A DNA stretch of 9,881 bases from Bacteroidales bacterium (GTDB lineage: Bacteria > Bacteroidota > Bacteroidia > Bacteroidales > UBA932). The notes under the pieces are model-generated. The model was not told where the DNA came from and did no database searches. It saw only the letters and a program-made list of their open reading frames with translations. Both the position numbers and the translations under genes were made by a program. Numbering within the stretch: position 1 is the stretch's first letter; every line of letters starts with the position of its first letter. Shown piece by piece: positions 1-7,254 of this stretch. The DNA is taken from the NCBI GenBank assembly GCA_017471085.1, contig JAFUWW010000100.1, positions 1 through 9,881 on the forward strand, in the 5' to 3' direction.

Positions 1-1112
1 ACGGTCTCGGGTTCTTCGAATTCTTCCAGCGGTCGGAAGAAATCGGAGCCGAACCCCTTCCCATCCTCAGCTGCGGCCTCGCCTGCCAGTTCCAGAACGA
101 AGACGTGGAAGCCCACGTCCATCTGGACGAACTCCAGCCCTATATCCAGGACGCCCTGGACCTCATTGAATTCGCCAACGGTCCCGCCACCTCCACCTGG
201 GGAAAAGTCAGGGCCGACATGGGCCACCCGGAACCGTTCAACCTCAAATTCATCGGCATCGGCAACGAGCAGTGGGATTCGCTGTATCCGGAACATCTGG
301 AACCGTTCGTAAAAGCCATCCGCGCCGCCTATCCCGCCATCAAGATCGTCGGCTCCAGCGGCCCGGACTCCGAAGGCAAGCAGTTCGACTACCTGTGGCC
401 CGAGATGAAAAGGCTGGGAGCGGACCTGGTGGACGAGCACTTCTACCGTCCCTATGACTGGTTCCTTTCGCAGGGCGCCCGCTACGACAACTACGACCGC
501 AAGGGGCCCAAGGTGTTCGCCGGCGAATACGCCTGCCATGCCACCGGCAAAAAGTGGAACCACTTCTACGCCTCCCTCCTGGAAGCCGCGTTCATGACCG
601 GCATCGAGCGCAATGCCGATGTGGTCCAGATGGCCACCTACGCTCCGCTGTTCGCCCACGTGGAGGGCTGGCAGTGGCGCCCGGACCTCATCTGGTACGA
701 CAATCTCCGCAGTTTCCGCACCGTGAGCTGGCATGTGCAGCAGCTCTACGGCGAATTCCGGGGCAGCAATACCCTGAAGCTCACGATGGGCGGAGCCAAT
801 GTCACCGGAGCGGAAGGCCAGGGCGGCCTGTTCGCCAGTGCCGTGCTGGACGGCGACAAGGTCTATGTTAAGGTAGTGAACACTTCCGGCGAACAACGCA
901 GCCTGAACCTCAACTTCACCGGCCTCAAGAAAAAAGCCGTGGTGAAAGCCGTTGACGGCGTCCGTCTCGCATCCACGGAACTCTATCAGGACAACACGCT
1001 GGACAACCCCGGGCATTACACCCCGTCGCATTTCGTCTTTACCGGCGAAGGGCAGAGCCTGGAGACCACCGTTCCCGCCTTCTCCTTCAACATCTTCATC
1101 CTGGAAAAATAA
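1..1112 (+). CDS. alpha-L-arabinofuranosidase, GH51 (3' part, start outside window)
   Basis: This enzyme hydrolyses terminal alpha-L-arabinofuranosyl groups from arabinan, arabinoxylan or arabinogalactan. The reading frame is open from base 3 with no stop, so the gene begins upstream; the GTG at 105 lies inside conserved sequence (LPILSCGLACQF just before it) and is not the start. About 370 residues are visible: the second part of the TIM barrel and the C-terminal beta domain (roughly the last 130 residues), ending at TAA 1110-1112. The acid/base glutamate is in GIGNEQW (GAG at 267-269). The nucleophile glutamate is in FAGEYACH (GAA at 525-527). Both GH51 catalytic residues are therefore intact. 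The aldose 1-epimerase gene follows after 12 bases, so the two are very likely one transcript. Any signal peptide is outside the window, so location is not visible; periplasm is expected from the neighbours. The GH51 assignment is firm; the exact substrate is inferred. Confidence 0.93.
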   Translation, partial: GLGFFEFFQRSEEIGAEPLPILSCGLACQFQNEDVEAHVHLDELQPYIQDALDLIEFANGPATSTWGKVRADMGHPEPFNLKFIGIGNEQWDSLYPEHLEPFVKAIRAAYPAIKIVGSSGPDSEGKQFDYLWPEMKRLGADLVDEHFYRPYDWFLSQGARYDNYDRKGPKVFAGEYACHATGKKWNHFYASLLEAAFMTGIERNADVVQMATYAPLFAHVEGWQWRPDLIWYDNLRSFRTVSWHVQQLYGEFRGSNTLKLTMGGANVTGAEGQGGLFASAVLDGDKVYVKVVNTSGEQRSLNLNFTGLKKKAVVKAVDGVRLASTELYQDNTLDNPGHYTPSHFVFTGEGQSLETTVPAFSFNIFILEK

Positions 1113-1124
1113 AAACCCTATAAT

Positions 1125-2270
1125 ATGAAAAAGGTATATGCTCTCTGTGCTTTGGCCGCCTTTGCTCTGGCAGCCTGCACGCCCAAACAGGAGAATGTCG
1201 TCCTGACGGCATCCGGCCTGAATCCGGAAAATTTCAATTCTACTTACAACGGAGCTCCCACCGCCCTTTACACGCTCGCCAACAAGGCCGGCATGGAGGT
1301 ATGCGTCACCAACTTCGGCGGCAGGATCGTCTCTGTCGTGGTTCCGGACCGTGAAAACAAGCGCCGCGACGTCGTGCTGGGATTCGACAAGGTAGAAGAC
1401 TACTTCCCGGAAAACAACCAGAGCGACTTCGGCGCCGCCATCGGCCGGTATGCCAACCGCATCAACCAGGGGCAGATCACCCTGGACGGCGTCACCTACC
1501 AGCTGCCCAAGAACAACTTCGGACATTGCCTGCACGGAGGCCCCTCCGGCTGGCAGTATCAGGTATACGAGATGGTGGAGGCCGATTCCACCCATGTGAA
1601 ACTCAAGAGGTTCTCGCCGGACGGAGACAACAACTTCCCCGGCAACGTGACCGCCTTCGTCACCTACACCCTCACCGACGACAACAAAATCGACATCCAG
1701 TACGAGGCCACCACGGACAAGACCACGGTCATCAACATGACCAACCATTCCTATTTCAACCTCTCGGGAATGCCGGACACCCACAAGATCGTGGATGACG
1801 TGCTCTATGTCAACGCCAGCAACTATACCCCGGTAGATGCCACGTACATGACAACCGGCGCCATCGTTCCCGTGGAAGGCACTCCGTTCGATTACAGGAC
1901 AGCCCATCTGATCAGCGACAATATCACCAAGGACGATGAGCAGATCCGCTTCGGCAACGGTTTCGACCACAACTGGGTCCTGGACACCAAGGGAGACATC
2001 AACCAGATTGCCGCCTACCTGTACAACCCGCAGAACGGCATTTCGCTCAAGGTGTATACGGACGAACCCGGCATCCAGATCTACTCCGGCAACTTCCTGG
2101 ACGGAACGGTCAAGGGGAAGAAAGGGATTGTATACGGGCAGCGCAGCGGCATCTGCCTGGAAACCCAGCACTACCCCGATACGCCCAACAAACCTGACTG
2201 GCCCTCCGCAGTGCTCCGCCCCGGCGAAACTTACCGCAGCCACTGCATCTTCGCCTTCGGCCTGGACTAG
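1125..2270 (+). CDS. galM: aldose 1-epimerase (mutarotase), exported lipoprotein
   Basis: This enzyme interconverts the alpha and beta anomers of a free aldose, here probably arabinose or galactose released by the neighbouring glycosidases. The 381 residues begin with a lipoprotein signal: KK, a hydrophobic stretch, then LAAC with the lipidated cysteine at residue 18. The mature part is a complete GalM-type beta-sandwich. The expected active-site residues are present: GRYANRI (108-113), the histidine of LHGG (H137), the histidine of NHSYFNLSG (H208), the aspartate of FDHNW (D281) and the catalytic base glutamate in LETQHYPDTPN (E346). About 345 mature residues is normal for the family. After the cysteine comes TPKQEN, which is not a strong surface-export signal, so a periplasmic lipoprotein is most likely. 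The gene starts 12 bases after the GH51 stop, so it is probably cotranscribed. No clear + strand terminator follows; the hairpin at 2297-2324 has its T run on the other strand. Confidence 0.95.
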   Translation: MKKVYALCALAAFALAACTPKQENVVLTASGLNPENFNSTYNGAPTALYTLANKAGMEVCVTNFGGRIVSVVVPDRENKRRDVVLGFDKVEDYFPENNQSDFGAAIGRYANRINQGQITLDGVTYQLPKNNFGHCLHGGPSGWQYQVYEMVEADSTHVKLKRFSPDGDNNFPGNVTAFVTYTLTDDNKIDIQYEATTDKTTVINMTNHSYFNLSGMPDTHKIVDDVLYVNASNYTPVDATYMTTGAIVPVEGTPFDYRTAHLISDNITKDDEQIRFGNGFDHNWVLDTKGDINQIAAYLYNPQNGISLKVYTDEPGIQIYSGNFLDGTVKGKKGIVYGQRSGICLETQHYPDTPNKPDWPSAVLRPGETYRSHCIFAFGLD

Positions 2271-2290
2271 CCCTTTATGGGAGAAAACAC

Positions 2291-2324
2291 AAAAAAGAAA
2301 GCGCTCCTCCCCAAGAGCGCTTTC
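2291..2324 (-). terminator. intrinsic terminator, minus strand
   Basis: GAAAGCGCTC (2297-2306) and GAGCGCTTTC (2315-2324) are perfect inverted repeats of 10 bp with an 8-base loop. On the minus strand the stem is followed directly by six T (2296-2291), the form of an intrinsic terminator. On the plus strand the stem is followed by CGGTAT, so any stop for the epimerase transcript would be weaker and would rely on the hairpin alone. Confidence 0.72.
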
Positions 2325-2375
2325 CGGTATATAAAACGAACTTAACAAATAGACATGAAGTTTCCTTCGATGTCC
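2291..2375 (-). ncRNA. predicted small RNA of about 85 nt with its own promoter and terminator
   Basis: This is a prediction from sequence alone. A complete Bacteroides-type promoter reads leftward at 2412-2381 and places the start near 2377-2375. The transcript would open with a hairpin: GACAT (2374-2370), a bulged C (2369) and GAAG (2368-2365) pair with CTTC (2360-2357) and ATGTC (2356-2352) around a GAAA loop (2364-2361), a GNRA tetraloop. An unpaired A/U-rich linker follows (about 2351-2325, including AUUUGUUAAG), and could be the target-pairing region. The 3' end is a perfect 10-bp hairpin (2324-2315 with 2306-2297) followed by six U. The GNRA loop and the T run exist only on this strand. 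The only ORF starting inside it is four codons (MSIC), so it is not evidently coding. It lies between two sugar genes and opposite any readthrough from the epimerase gene. I do not recognise a named RNA family. Confidence 0.62.
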
Positions 2376-2380
2376 AAGGG

Positions 2381-2412
2381 CAAAGGTATAAAGTTTTAAT
2401 TATAAAACCAAA
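2381..2412 (-). promoter_or_regulatory. sigma-ABfr-type promoter for the predicted small RNA
   Basis: Read on the minus strand, the -33 element TTTG (2412-2409) and the -7 element TACCTTTG (2388-2381) are separated by exactly 20 bases. This fits the Bacteroides consensus TTTG / TAnnTTTG fully, and the spacing equals that of the lepA promoter in this window. No protein gene on this strand lies within reach, which is why the signal points to a small RNA. Confidence 0.68.
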
Positions 2413-2445
2413 CATATTTACATCTTTTAACTAATTAAAATTTTT

Positions 2446-2453
2446 TAGTTTTA
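2446..2453 (+). promoter_or_regulatory. possible -7 element for the GH127 gene
   Basis: TAGTTTTA differs from TAnnTTTG only in the last base and would start transcription about 26 bases before the GH127 ATG. No TTTG is found at the right distance upstream; the nearest is TTTT at 2425-2428, 17 bases away. The promoter may be weak and activator-dependent, as is common for glycan genes. The spacer 2389-2460 is strongly AT-rich, which is the main support. Confidence 0.25.
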
Positions 2454-2482
2454 ATATGTAAGCAAATAATCCCGTCCGTACC

Positions 2483-4426
2483 ATGAGAATCCGATTGTAC
2501 TTCACCGCTTTGGCACTCTTGCCTGCCATAGCCTGCACCCAGACGCAACAGCCTGCCAGCCATGGTTATCCCATCGACCCCGTTCCCTTTACAAGTGTGA
2601 AAGTGACCGACTCTTTCTGGGGGCAGAGGCTGAAAGCTTCCCGGGAAGTCACCATTCCCCTGGCTTTCTCCAAATGTGAGGAAACCGGAAGGTACCTGAA
2701 CTTCGAACAGGCCTACAGGCAGATGAACTCAAAGGAGAATCTGGGTTTTCCGCCCAGCGGATTCCCCTTTGACGATACAGACGTCTACAAGACCATCGAA
2801 GGCGCCAGTTATGTGCTGCAGACCTATCCCGATGCCAAGATGGAGGCGTACATAGACAGCGTGCTCACCATCGTGGCGGCTGCGCAGGAGCCGGACGGCT
2901 ACCTGTACACTCCCAGGACCATGAATCCCGAGCATCCGCACCCCTGGTCGGGCCTGACCCGCTGGAGCGAAGTGGAAGGCGGCAGCCATGAGTTCTACAA
3001 CCTGGGGCACATGCTGGAGGCCGCCGTAGCCCATTACCAGGCCACCGGCAAACGCAATTTCCTGGACATCGCCATCCGCTATGCCGACTGCGTGATCCGC
3101 GAAATTGGAGAGGGCGAAGGACAGACCTGCGTCGTGCCCGGCCATCAGATCGCGGAGATGGGCCTGGCGAAACTGTACCTGGCCACCGGAGACCGGAAAT
3201 ACCTGGACCAGGCCAAATTCTTCCTGGATAAACGCGGGACCACCAAGATCCGGTCGGCCTACAGCCAGTCGCACATTCCCGTACTGGAACAGGACGAAGC
3301 GGTGGGCCATGCCGTCCGCGCCGCCTATATGTACGCCGGCATGGCCGATGTGGCCGCCCTCACCGGGGACCAGGGCTATATCGATGCCATCGACCGCATC
3401 TGGGAAAACATCGTCACGAAGAAACTCTACATCACCGGCGGCATCGGCGCCACGGCCGACGGAGAAGCATTCGGCCCGAACTATTTCCTGCCCAACGCCA
3501 CCTCCTACTGCGAGACCTGCGCCGCCATCGGCAATGTTTACGTGAACTACCGGATGTTCCTCCTCCACGGGGACGCCAAGTATTACGACGTGCTGGAACG
3601 CACCCTCTACAACGGCCTCATCAGCGGGGTTTCGCTGGACGGCGGCGCCTTCTTCTATCCCAATCCGCTGGAGTCGCACGGACAGCATCACCGCGAGCCC
3701 TGGTTCGGCTGCGCCTGCTGCCCTTCCAACATCTGCCGGTTCATTCCTTCCCTGCCGGGCTATGTCTACGCCTCCAAGGACAACACGCTCTGGGTGAACC
3801 TGTACATGTCCAACACCCTCACCACCCAAGTGGCCGGAAAGGACATCACCCTGACCCAGCAGACCGGCTATCCGTGGGACGGCGACGTGCTCCTGACCGT
3901 GGAAAAGACCGCACTGAAAGGCAAGATGGCCCTGAAGCTGCGCATTCCCGGCTGGGTCCGCGGCGAAGTGACCCCCGGCGGCCTCTACTCCTTTGCCGAT
4001 GACAAACAGACCGCCTACAGCGTCACCGTGAACGGAGAGACCGTGGACGGCACCCTGGACAGCGGCTATGTAACCGTGGAACGCAACTGGAAAGCCGGCG
4101 ACCAGGTCCGCATCCACCTGGATATGGAGCCCCGCCTGGTAAAGGCCGATGAACGCGTGGAAGCCGACCGCGGCCGCCTGGCAGTGGAGAAAGGTCCCAT
4201 CGTGTACTGCGCCGAATGGGCCGACAACAGCTTCCCTACCCTGGAAACCGTCCTGAACCCCGCCCGGCCGATCACCGTCCGGCACGAGGACAAGCTCTGC
4301 GGCATCGACGAACTCAGCACCCGGGCCACCGTGAACGGAAAGGATGTGGACCTGACCCTGATTCCCTACTACGCATGGTGCCACCGCGGCAGCGGCGACA
4401 TGATCGTCTGGATGCAGGCAAACTAG
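2483..4426 (+). CDS. beta-L-arabinofuranosidase, GH127 (DUF1680), lipoprotein
   Basis: This enzyme removes beta-L-arabinofuranosyl units, as found on plant hydroxyproline-rich glycoproteins and some pectic side chains. The 647 residues begin with a short basic and hydrophobic signal ending PAIAC, with the likely lipidated cysteine at residue 18; the -3 position is alanine, slightly off the usual leucine. QTQQPAS follows, without acidic residues, which suggests a periplasmic location. Then come an (alpha/alpha) barrel (about residues 35-430) and C-terminal beta domains. By comparison with Bifidobacterium HypBA1, the zinc/cysteine catalytic set is complete: acid/base E328 in DGEAFG, E344 and C346 in YCETC, and the CC pair C412-C413 in CACCPSN, of which C412 should be the nucleophile. 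The 16-residue distance from E328 to E344 equals that between E322 and E338 of HypBA1. The length is typical. The stop overlaps that of menA inside CTAG. The family is firm; exact linkage specificity varies within GH127. Confidence 0.93.
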   Translation: MRIRLYFTALALLPAIACTQTQQPASHGYPIDPVPFTSVKVTDSFWGQRLKASREVTIPLAFSKCEETGRYLNFEQAYRQMNSKENLGFPPSGFPFDDTDVYKTIEGASYVLQTYPDAKMEAYIDSVLTIVAAAQEPDGYLYTPRTMNPEHPHPWSGLTRWSEVEGGSHEFYNLGHMLEAAVAHYQATGKRNFLDIAIRYADCVIREIGEGEGQTCVVPGHQIAEMGLAKLYLATGDRKYLDQAKFFLDKRGTTKIRSAYSQSHIPVLEQDEAVGHAVRAAYMYAGMADVAALTGDQGYIDAIDRIWENIVTKKLYITGGIGATADGEAFGPNYFLPNATSYCETCAAIGNVYVNYRMFLLHGDAKYYDVLERTLYNGLISGVSLDGGAFFYPNPLESHGQHHREPWFGCACCPSNICRFIPSLPGYVYASKDNTLWVNLYMSNTLTTQVAGKDITLTQQTGYPWDGDVLLTVEKTALKGKMALKLRIPGWVRGEVTPGGLYSFADDKQTAYSVTVNGETVDGTLDSGYVTVERNWKAGDQVRIHLDMEPRLVKADERVEADRGRLAVEKGPIVYCAEWADNSFPTLETVLNPARPITVRHEDKLCGIDELSTRATVNGKDVDLTLIPYYAWCHRGSGDMIVWMQAN

Positions 4427-5331
4427 AACAGGTGGGCGCAGAAGCCCACGCCGGCCAGGATTGAGAGAAGGAAGGTGGACATGACCAGGAGCGGGAGCAT
4501 GGGATCCAAGGCTTTGTCGTGCCGGGTCCAGACACCTCTCAGATGCAGGATGTAAAGCGGGAGGGTCAGCGCCCAGAGCCAGTGCCACACGCTGGGCCAG
4601 CAGAGGAGGCAATAGGCAATCATGCAGGCCCACCCGAGGCCGATCAGCACCGTCTGGTAGATTTTGGCGTTCCGCTCGCCCAGCTTGATGGCCACGGTCA
4701 CCCTGTTACGGGCATCGGTCTTCATGTCACGGATATTGTTCACGTTGAGCACGCCCACGCTGAAAAACCCGATGGCCGATGCCGGCAGCAGCAGTTTCCA
4801 GTGCAGGCCCGCCCCGGCGGTGCATACGAAATAAGCCCCCAGCACGGCCACCAGGCCGAAGAACAGGAAAACATAGAAATCGCCCTTGGCCCTGTATCCG
4901 TACGGATTGCGGCCGAGGGTGTATTTCATGGCCCCCATGATGGCGGCGGCGCCCAGCATCAGTACCAGGATGGGCGTCATGGAAAACAGCGTCCCGAAGG
5001 CCCGCCAGGTCATCAGGGTGCCGAAAACGATGCAGAACCCGACAAAAGTGCCGATGAGCACTTTCATCTGTCCCACCGTCATGTCCCCGCCGTTGAGACC
5101 GTACTGCGGTCCCTGGCGGTCGGGCGTGTCCGTACCGCGGAGCACGTCTCCCAGTTCATTGGAGAGGTTGGAAAGAATCTGCAGGCACACAGTCGTCAGG
5201 ACGATGAGGACCGCCGTCCAGATATCGACCCGCCAGTCGGCCGTAGCCAGCAGGATGCCCAGCAGCACACCGCCCGTCGAAAGGGGCAGGGTCCTGAGGC
5301 GCATAGATTTGAGGGCTGCTTTCAAGTTCAT
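4423..5331 (-). CDS. menA: 1,4-dihydroxy-2-naphthoate polyprenyltransferase (MenA)
   Basis: This integral membrane enzyme of the UbiA superfamily attaches the polyprenyl tail to 1,4-dihydroxy-2-naphthoate, giving demethylmenaquinone, the step before the final methylation to menaquinone. The 302 residues hold about eight or nine hydrophobic segments. Both Asp motifs that bind Mg-diphosphate are visible: NELGDVLRGTD (58-68), where the usual NDY is NEL, and NVNNIRDMKTD (196-206). GDFYVFLFFGLVAVLG (150-165) is typical of MenA rather than UbiA. The ATG is 4 bases after the lepA stop, so translation is probably coupled to lepA. No strong Shine-Dalgarno is seen, as is usual in this phylum. The stop (TAG, 4425-4423) shares bases with the GH127 stop, leaving no room for a terminator between the converging genes. 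Confidence 0.95.
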   Translation of the reverse strand: MNLKAALKSMRLRTLPLSTGGVLLGILLATADWRVDIWTAVLIVLTTVCLQILSNLSNELGDVLRGTDTPDRQGPQYGLNGGDMTVGQMKVLIGTFVGFCIVFGTLMTWRAFGTLFSMTPILVLMLGAAAIMGAMKYTLGRNPYGYRAKGDFYVFLFFGLVAVLGAYFVCTAGAGLHWKLLLPASAIGFFSVGVLNVNNIRDMKTDARNRVTVAIKLGERNAKIYQTVLIGLGWACMIAYCLLCWPSVWHWLWALTLPLYILHLRGVWTRHDKALDPMLPLLVMSTFLLSILAGVGFCAHLF

Positions 5332-5335
5332 GATG

Positions 5336-7123
5336 CTAATCCAATTTCAGCACGGCCATGAAGGCGCTCTGCGGGACCTGCACCGTGCCGATCTGACGCA
5401 TGCGCTTCTTGCCTTCCTTCTGCTTTTCCAGCAGTTTGCGCTTGCGGGTTACGTCGCCGCCGTAGCACTTGGCCGTGACGTCCTTGCGCACCTGGCGCAC
5501 CGTTTCGCGGGCGATGATCTTGGCGCCGATGGCAGCCTGTACGGCGATGTCGAACTGCTGGCGGGGAATCAGGTCCTTTAATTTAAGGCATATCTTCCGG
5601 CCAAAATCATAGGCATGGTCTTCGTGAATCAGGGTCGAGAGGGCGTCGGCCGGATCCCCGTTCAACAGGATGTCCAGCTTCACCAGCCTGGCAGGGCGGA
5701 AATCCGTCACATGATAATCGAAGGAAGCATAGCCCTTGGAGATGGACTTGAGCTTGTCGTAGAAGTCGAACACCACCTCCGACAGCGGCAGGTCGTAATT
5801 GAGCTCCACCCGGTCCGTCGTGATGTAATGCTGGCCGATGAGGGTTCCGCGCTTGTCCATGCACAGTTTCATGATCGGCCCGTAGAAATCGCTCTTGGAG
5901 ATAATCTGGGCGCGGATGTAGGGCTCTTCGATATGGTCGATGACCGACGGGGCGGGAAGGCCGGAAGGATTGTGCACGTCCAGCACCTCCCCTTTGGTGG
6001 TATAGACCTTATACGATACGTTGGGGACGGTGGTGATCACGTCCATGTTGAACTCCCGGAACAGGCGCTCCTGCACGATTTCCAGGTGCAGCAGCCCCAG
6101 GAAGCCGCAACGGAAGCCGAAGCCCAGGGCCAGGGAACTCTCCGGCTCGTAGGTGAAAGAGGCGTCGTTGAGCTGGAACTTCTCCAGGGTGGCGCGCAGC
6201 TCCTCGAACTTGGAGGCATCTACCGGATACAGGCCGGCGAACACCATCGGCTTCACCTCCTCGAACCCCGCAATCGCCTTAGCGCAAGGATTTTCCACAT
6301 GGGTGATGGTATCACCCACCTTTACTTCCACGGCCGCCTTGATGCCGGTGATGATATAGCCTACATCCCCGGCACGGACCTCTCCGGTGGGGTTCAGCTT
6401 CAGCTTAAGGTTGCCGATTTCCTCGGCTTCGTATTCGTTGCCGGTAGAGAAGAACTTTACCTTGTCGTCCTTCCGGATGGTCCCGTTCACCACTTTGAAA
6501 TAGGCGATGATGCCGCGGAAGGAATTGAAGACGGAGTCGAAGATAAGGGCCTGCAGCGGGGCGCCGGGGTCTCCCTTGGGGGCCGGCACCTTGTCCACGA
6601 TGGCATCCAATACGGCCTGTACGCCTTCACCGGTGCGGGCGCTCACCCGGTATACATCCTCCGGGTCGCAGCCCAGCAGGTCGCACACCTGGTCCGTCAC
6701 CACCTCCGGCTGGGCGGAGTCCATGTCTATCTTGTTGAGCACGGGGATAATCTCGAGCCCATGGTCGATGGCCTGGTACAGATTGGAGATAGTCTGGGCC
6801 TGAATGCCCTGCGAAGCATCCACCACCAGCAAGGCTCCCTCGCAGGAGGCGATGCTGCGGGACACCTCGTACGAAAAGTCCACATGCCCGGGCGTGTCGA
6901 TGAGGTTCAGCCTGTACAGCTGGCCGTCACGCAGGTAATCCATCTGGATGGCGTGGCTCTTGATGGTGATGCCCTTCTCCTTTTCCAGTTCCATGTCGTC
7001 CAGCACCTGGTTCTCCATCTCCCGGTCCGTGAGGGTACGGGTTAGTTCCAGCAGACGGTCTGCCAGGGTGGATTTGCCATGGTCGATATGGGCGATGATG
7101 CAGAAATTGCGGATATTCTTCAT
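5336..7123 (-). CDS. lepA: elongation factor 4 (LepA), ribosome-associated GTPase
   Basis: LepA is a translational GTPase of the EF-G type that acts on the ribosome and is linked to initiation, 30S maturation and back-translocation. The start is the ATG at 7123, giving 595 residues; extension to a TTG at 7132 would add MQV, which is not conserved and lies in the promoter. All GTPase motifs are present: G1 AHIDHGKST (11-19), G2 T53 in GITI, G3 DTPGH (76-80) with the catalytic histidine H80, G4 NKID (130-133) and G5 SAR (161-163). EF-G-like domains follow, then the LepA-specific C-terminal domain, with the conserved [24 protein letters not shown] region near the end written here as KCYGGD through GKKRM. 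The protein ends VLKLD. The length matches the family (E. coli 599). It is first in an operon with menA and transcribed divergently from transketolase. Its promoter is so close that the mRNA should have almost no leader. Confidence 0.97.
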   Translation of the reverse strand: MKNIRNFCIIAHIDHGKSTLADRLLELTRTLTDREMENQVLDDMELEKEKGITIKSHAIQMDYLRDGQLYRLNLIDTPGHVDFSYEVSRSIASCEGALLVVDASQGIQAQTISNLYQAIDHGLEIIPVLNKIDMDSAQPEVVTDQVCDLLGCDPEDVYRVSARTGEGVQAVLDAIVDKVPAPKGDPGAPLQALIFDSVFNSFRGIIAYFKVVNGTIRKDDKVKFFSTGNEYEAEEIGNLKLKLNPTGEVRAGDVGYIITGIKAAVEVKVGDTITHVENPCAKAIAGFEEVKPMVFAGLYPVDASKFEELRATLEKFQLNDASFTYEPESSLALGFGFRCGFLGLLHLEIVQERLFREFNMDVITTVPNVSYKVYTTKGEVLDVHNPSGLPAPSVIDHIEEPYIRAQIISKSDFYGPIMKLCMDKRGTLIGQHYITTDRVELNYDLPLSEVVFDFYDKLKSISKGYASFDYHVTDFRPARLVKLDILLNGDPADALSTLIHEDHAYDFGRKICLKLKDLIPRQQFDIAVQAAIGAKIIARETVRQVRKDVTAKCYGGDVTRKRKLLEKQKEGKKRMRQIGTVQVPQSAFMAVLKLD

Positions 7124-7129
7124 AACTTG

Positions 7130-7161
7130 CAAAGATACTTTAAATCGCCGAATTTGCCAAA
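7130..7161 (-). promoter_or_regulatory. lepA-menA promoter, nearly leaderless
   Basis: On the minus strand TTTG (7161-7158) and TATCTTTG (7137-7130) are separated by exactly 20 bases, a full match to the Bacteroides TTTG / TAnnTTTG consensus. With the -7 element in its usual place, transcription would start at about 7126-7123, at or within three bases of the lepA ATG at 7123. That predicts an mRNA with no room for a ribosome binding site. Confidence 0.75.
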
Positions 7162-7218
7162 CGAAGGACTATTGCCAAAAATCAAAGGTCTGCCGGAGTA
7201 TTTGTCGCCAAAAAATCG

Positions 7219-7226
7219 TATATTTG
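7219..7226 (+). promoter_or_regulatory. -7 element of the transketolase operon promoter
   Basis: TATATTTG is an exact TAnnTTTG match. It would start transcription near 7230, leaving an A-rich leader of about 25 bases before the ATG at 7255. The -33 element is not clear: TTTG at 7201-7204 is only 14 bases upstream, and the 20-base position (7195-7198) reads GGAG. The promoter may need an activator, or depend mainly on the -7 element. Confidence 0.55.
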
Positions 7227-7254
7227 TAAGTTAGGAAAACCTCAAATCAGTAAT

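Noticed and set aside
105..107. GTG as the start of the first gene
   Set aside because: The frame stays open to base 3 and the upstream residues are conserved GH51 sequence, so the gene is cut by the window edge.
2297..2324. Intrinsic terminator of the epimerase gene on the plus strand
   Set aside because: The stem is perfect, but the plus strand has no T run after it; the T run is on the minus side. It may still slow plus-strand transcription.
2342..2356. Four-codon ORF (MSIC) inside the predicted small RNA
   Set aside because: Too short, and its ATG is buried in the 5' hairpin; nothing supports translation.
2729..4633. 634-codon open frame on the minus strand opposite GH127 and part of menA
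   Set aside because: Its translation is rich in G, H, V, A and Q with no recognisable motif, while the plus strand carries a complete GH127 active site. It is a by-product of GC-rich codon use.
4519..5361. 280-codon plus-strand open frame opposite menA
   Set aside because: The translation is low in hydrophobic order, rich in H, Q and P, and lies fully opposite a clear MenA protein.
5615..7045. 476-codon plus-strand open frame opposite lepA
   Set aside because: The minus strand encodes a complete LepA with all GTPase motifs; the opposite frame has shadow-like composition and no promoter or motif.
7130..7132. TTG start for lepA, three codons upstream
   Set aside because: It lies within the -7 promoter element, so it would not be transcribed; ATG at 7123 gives the usual LepA N-terminus.
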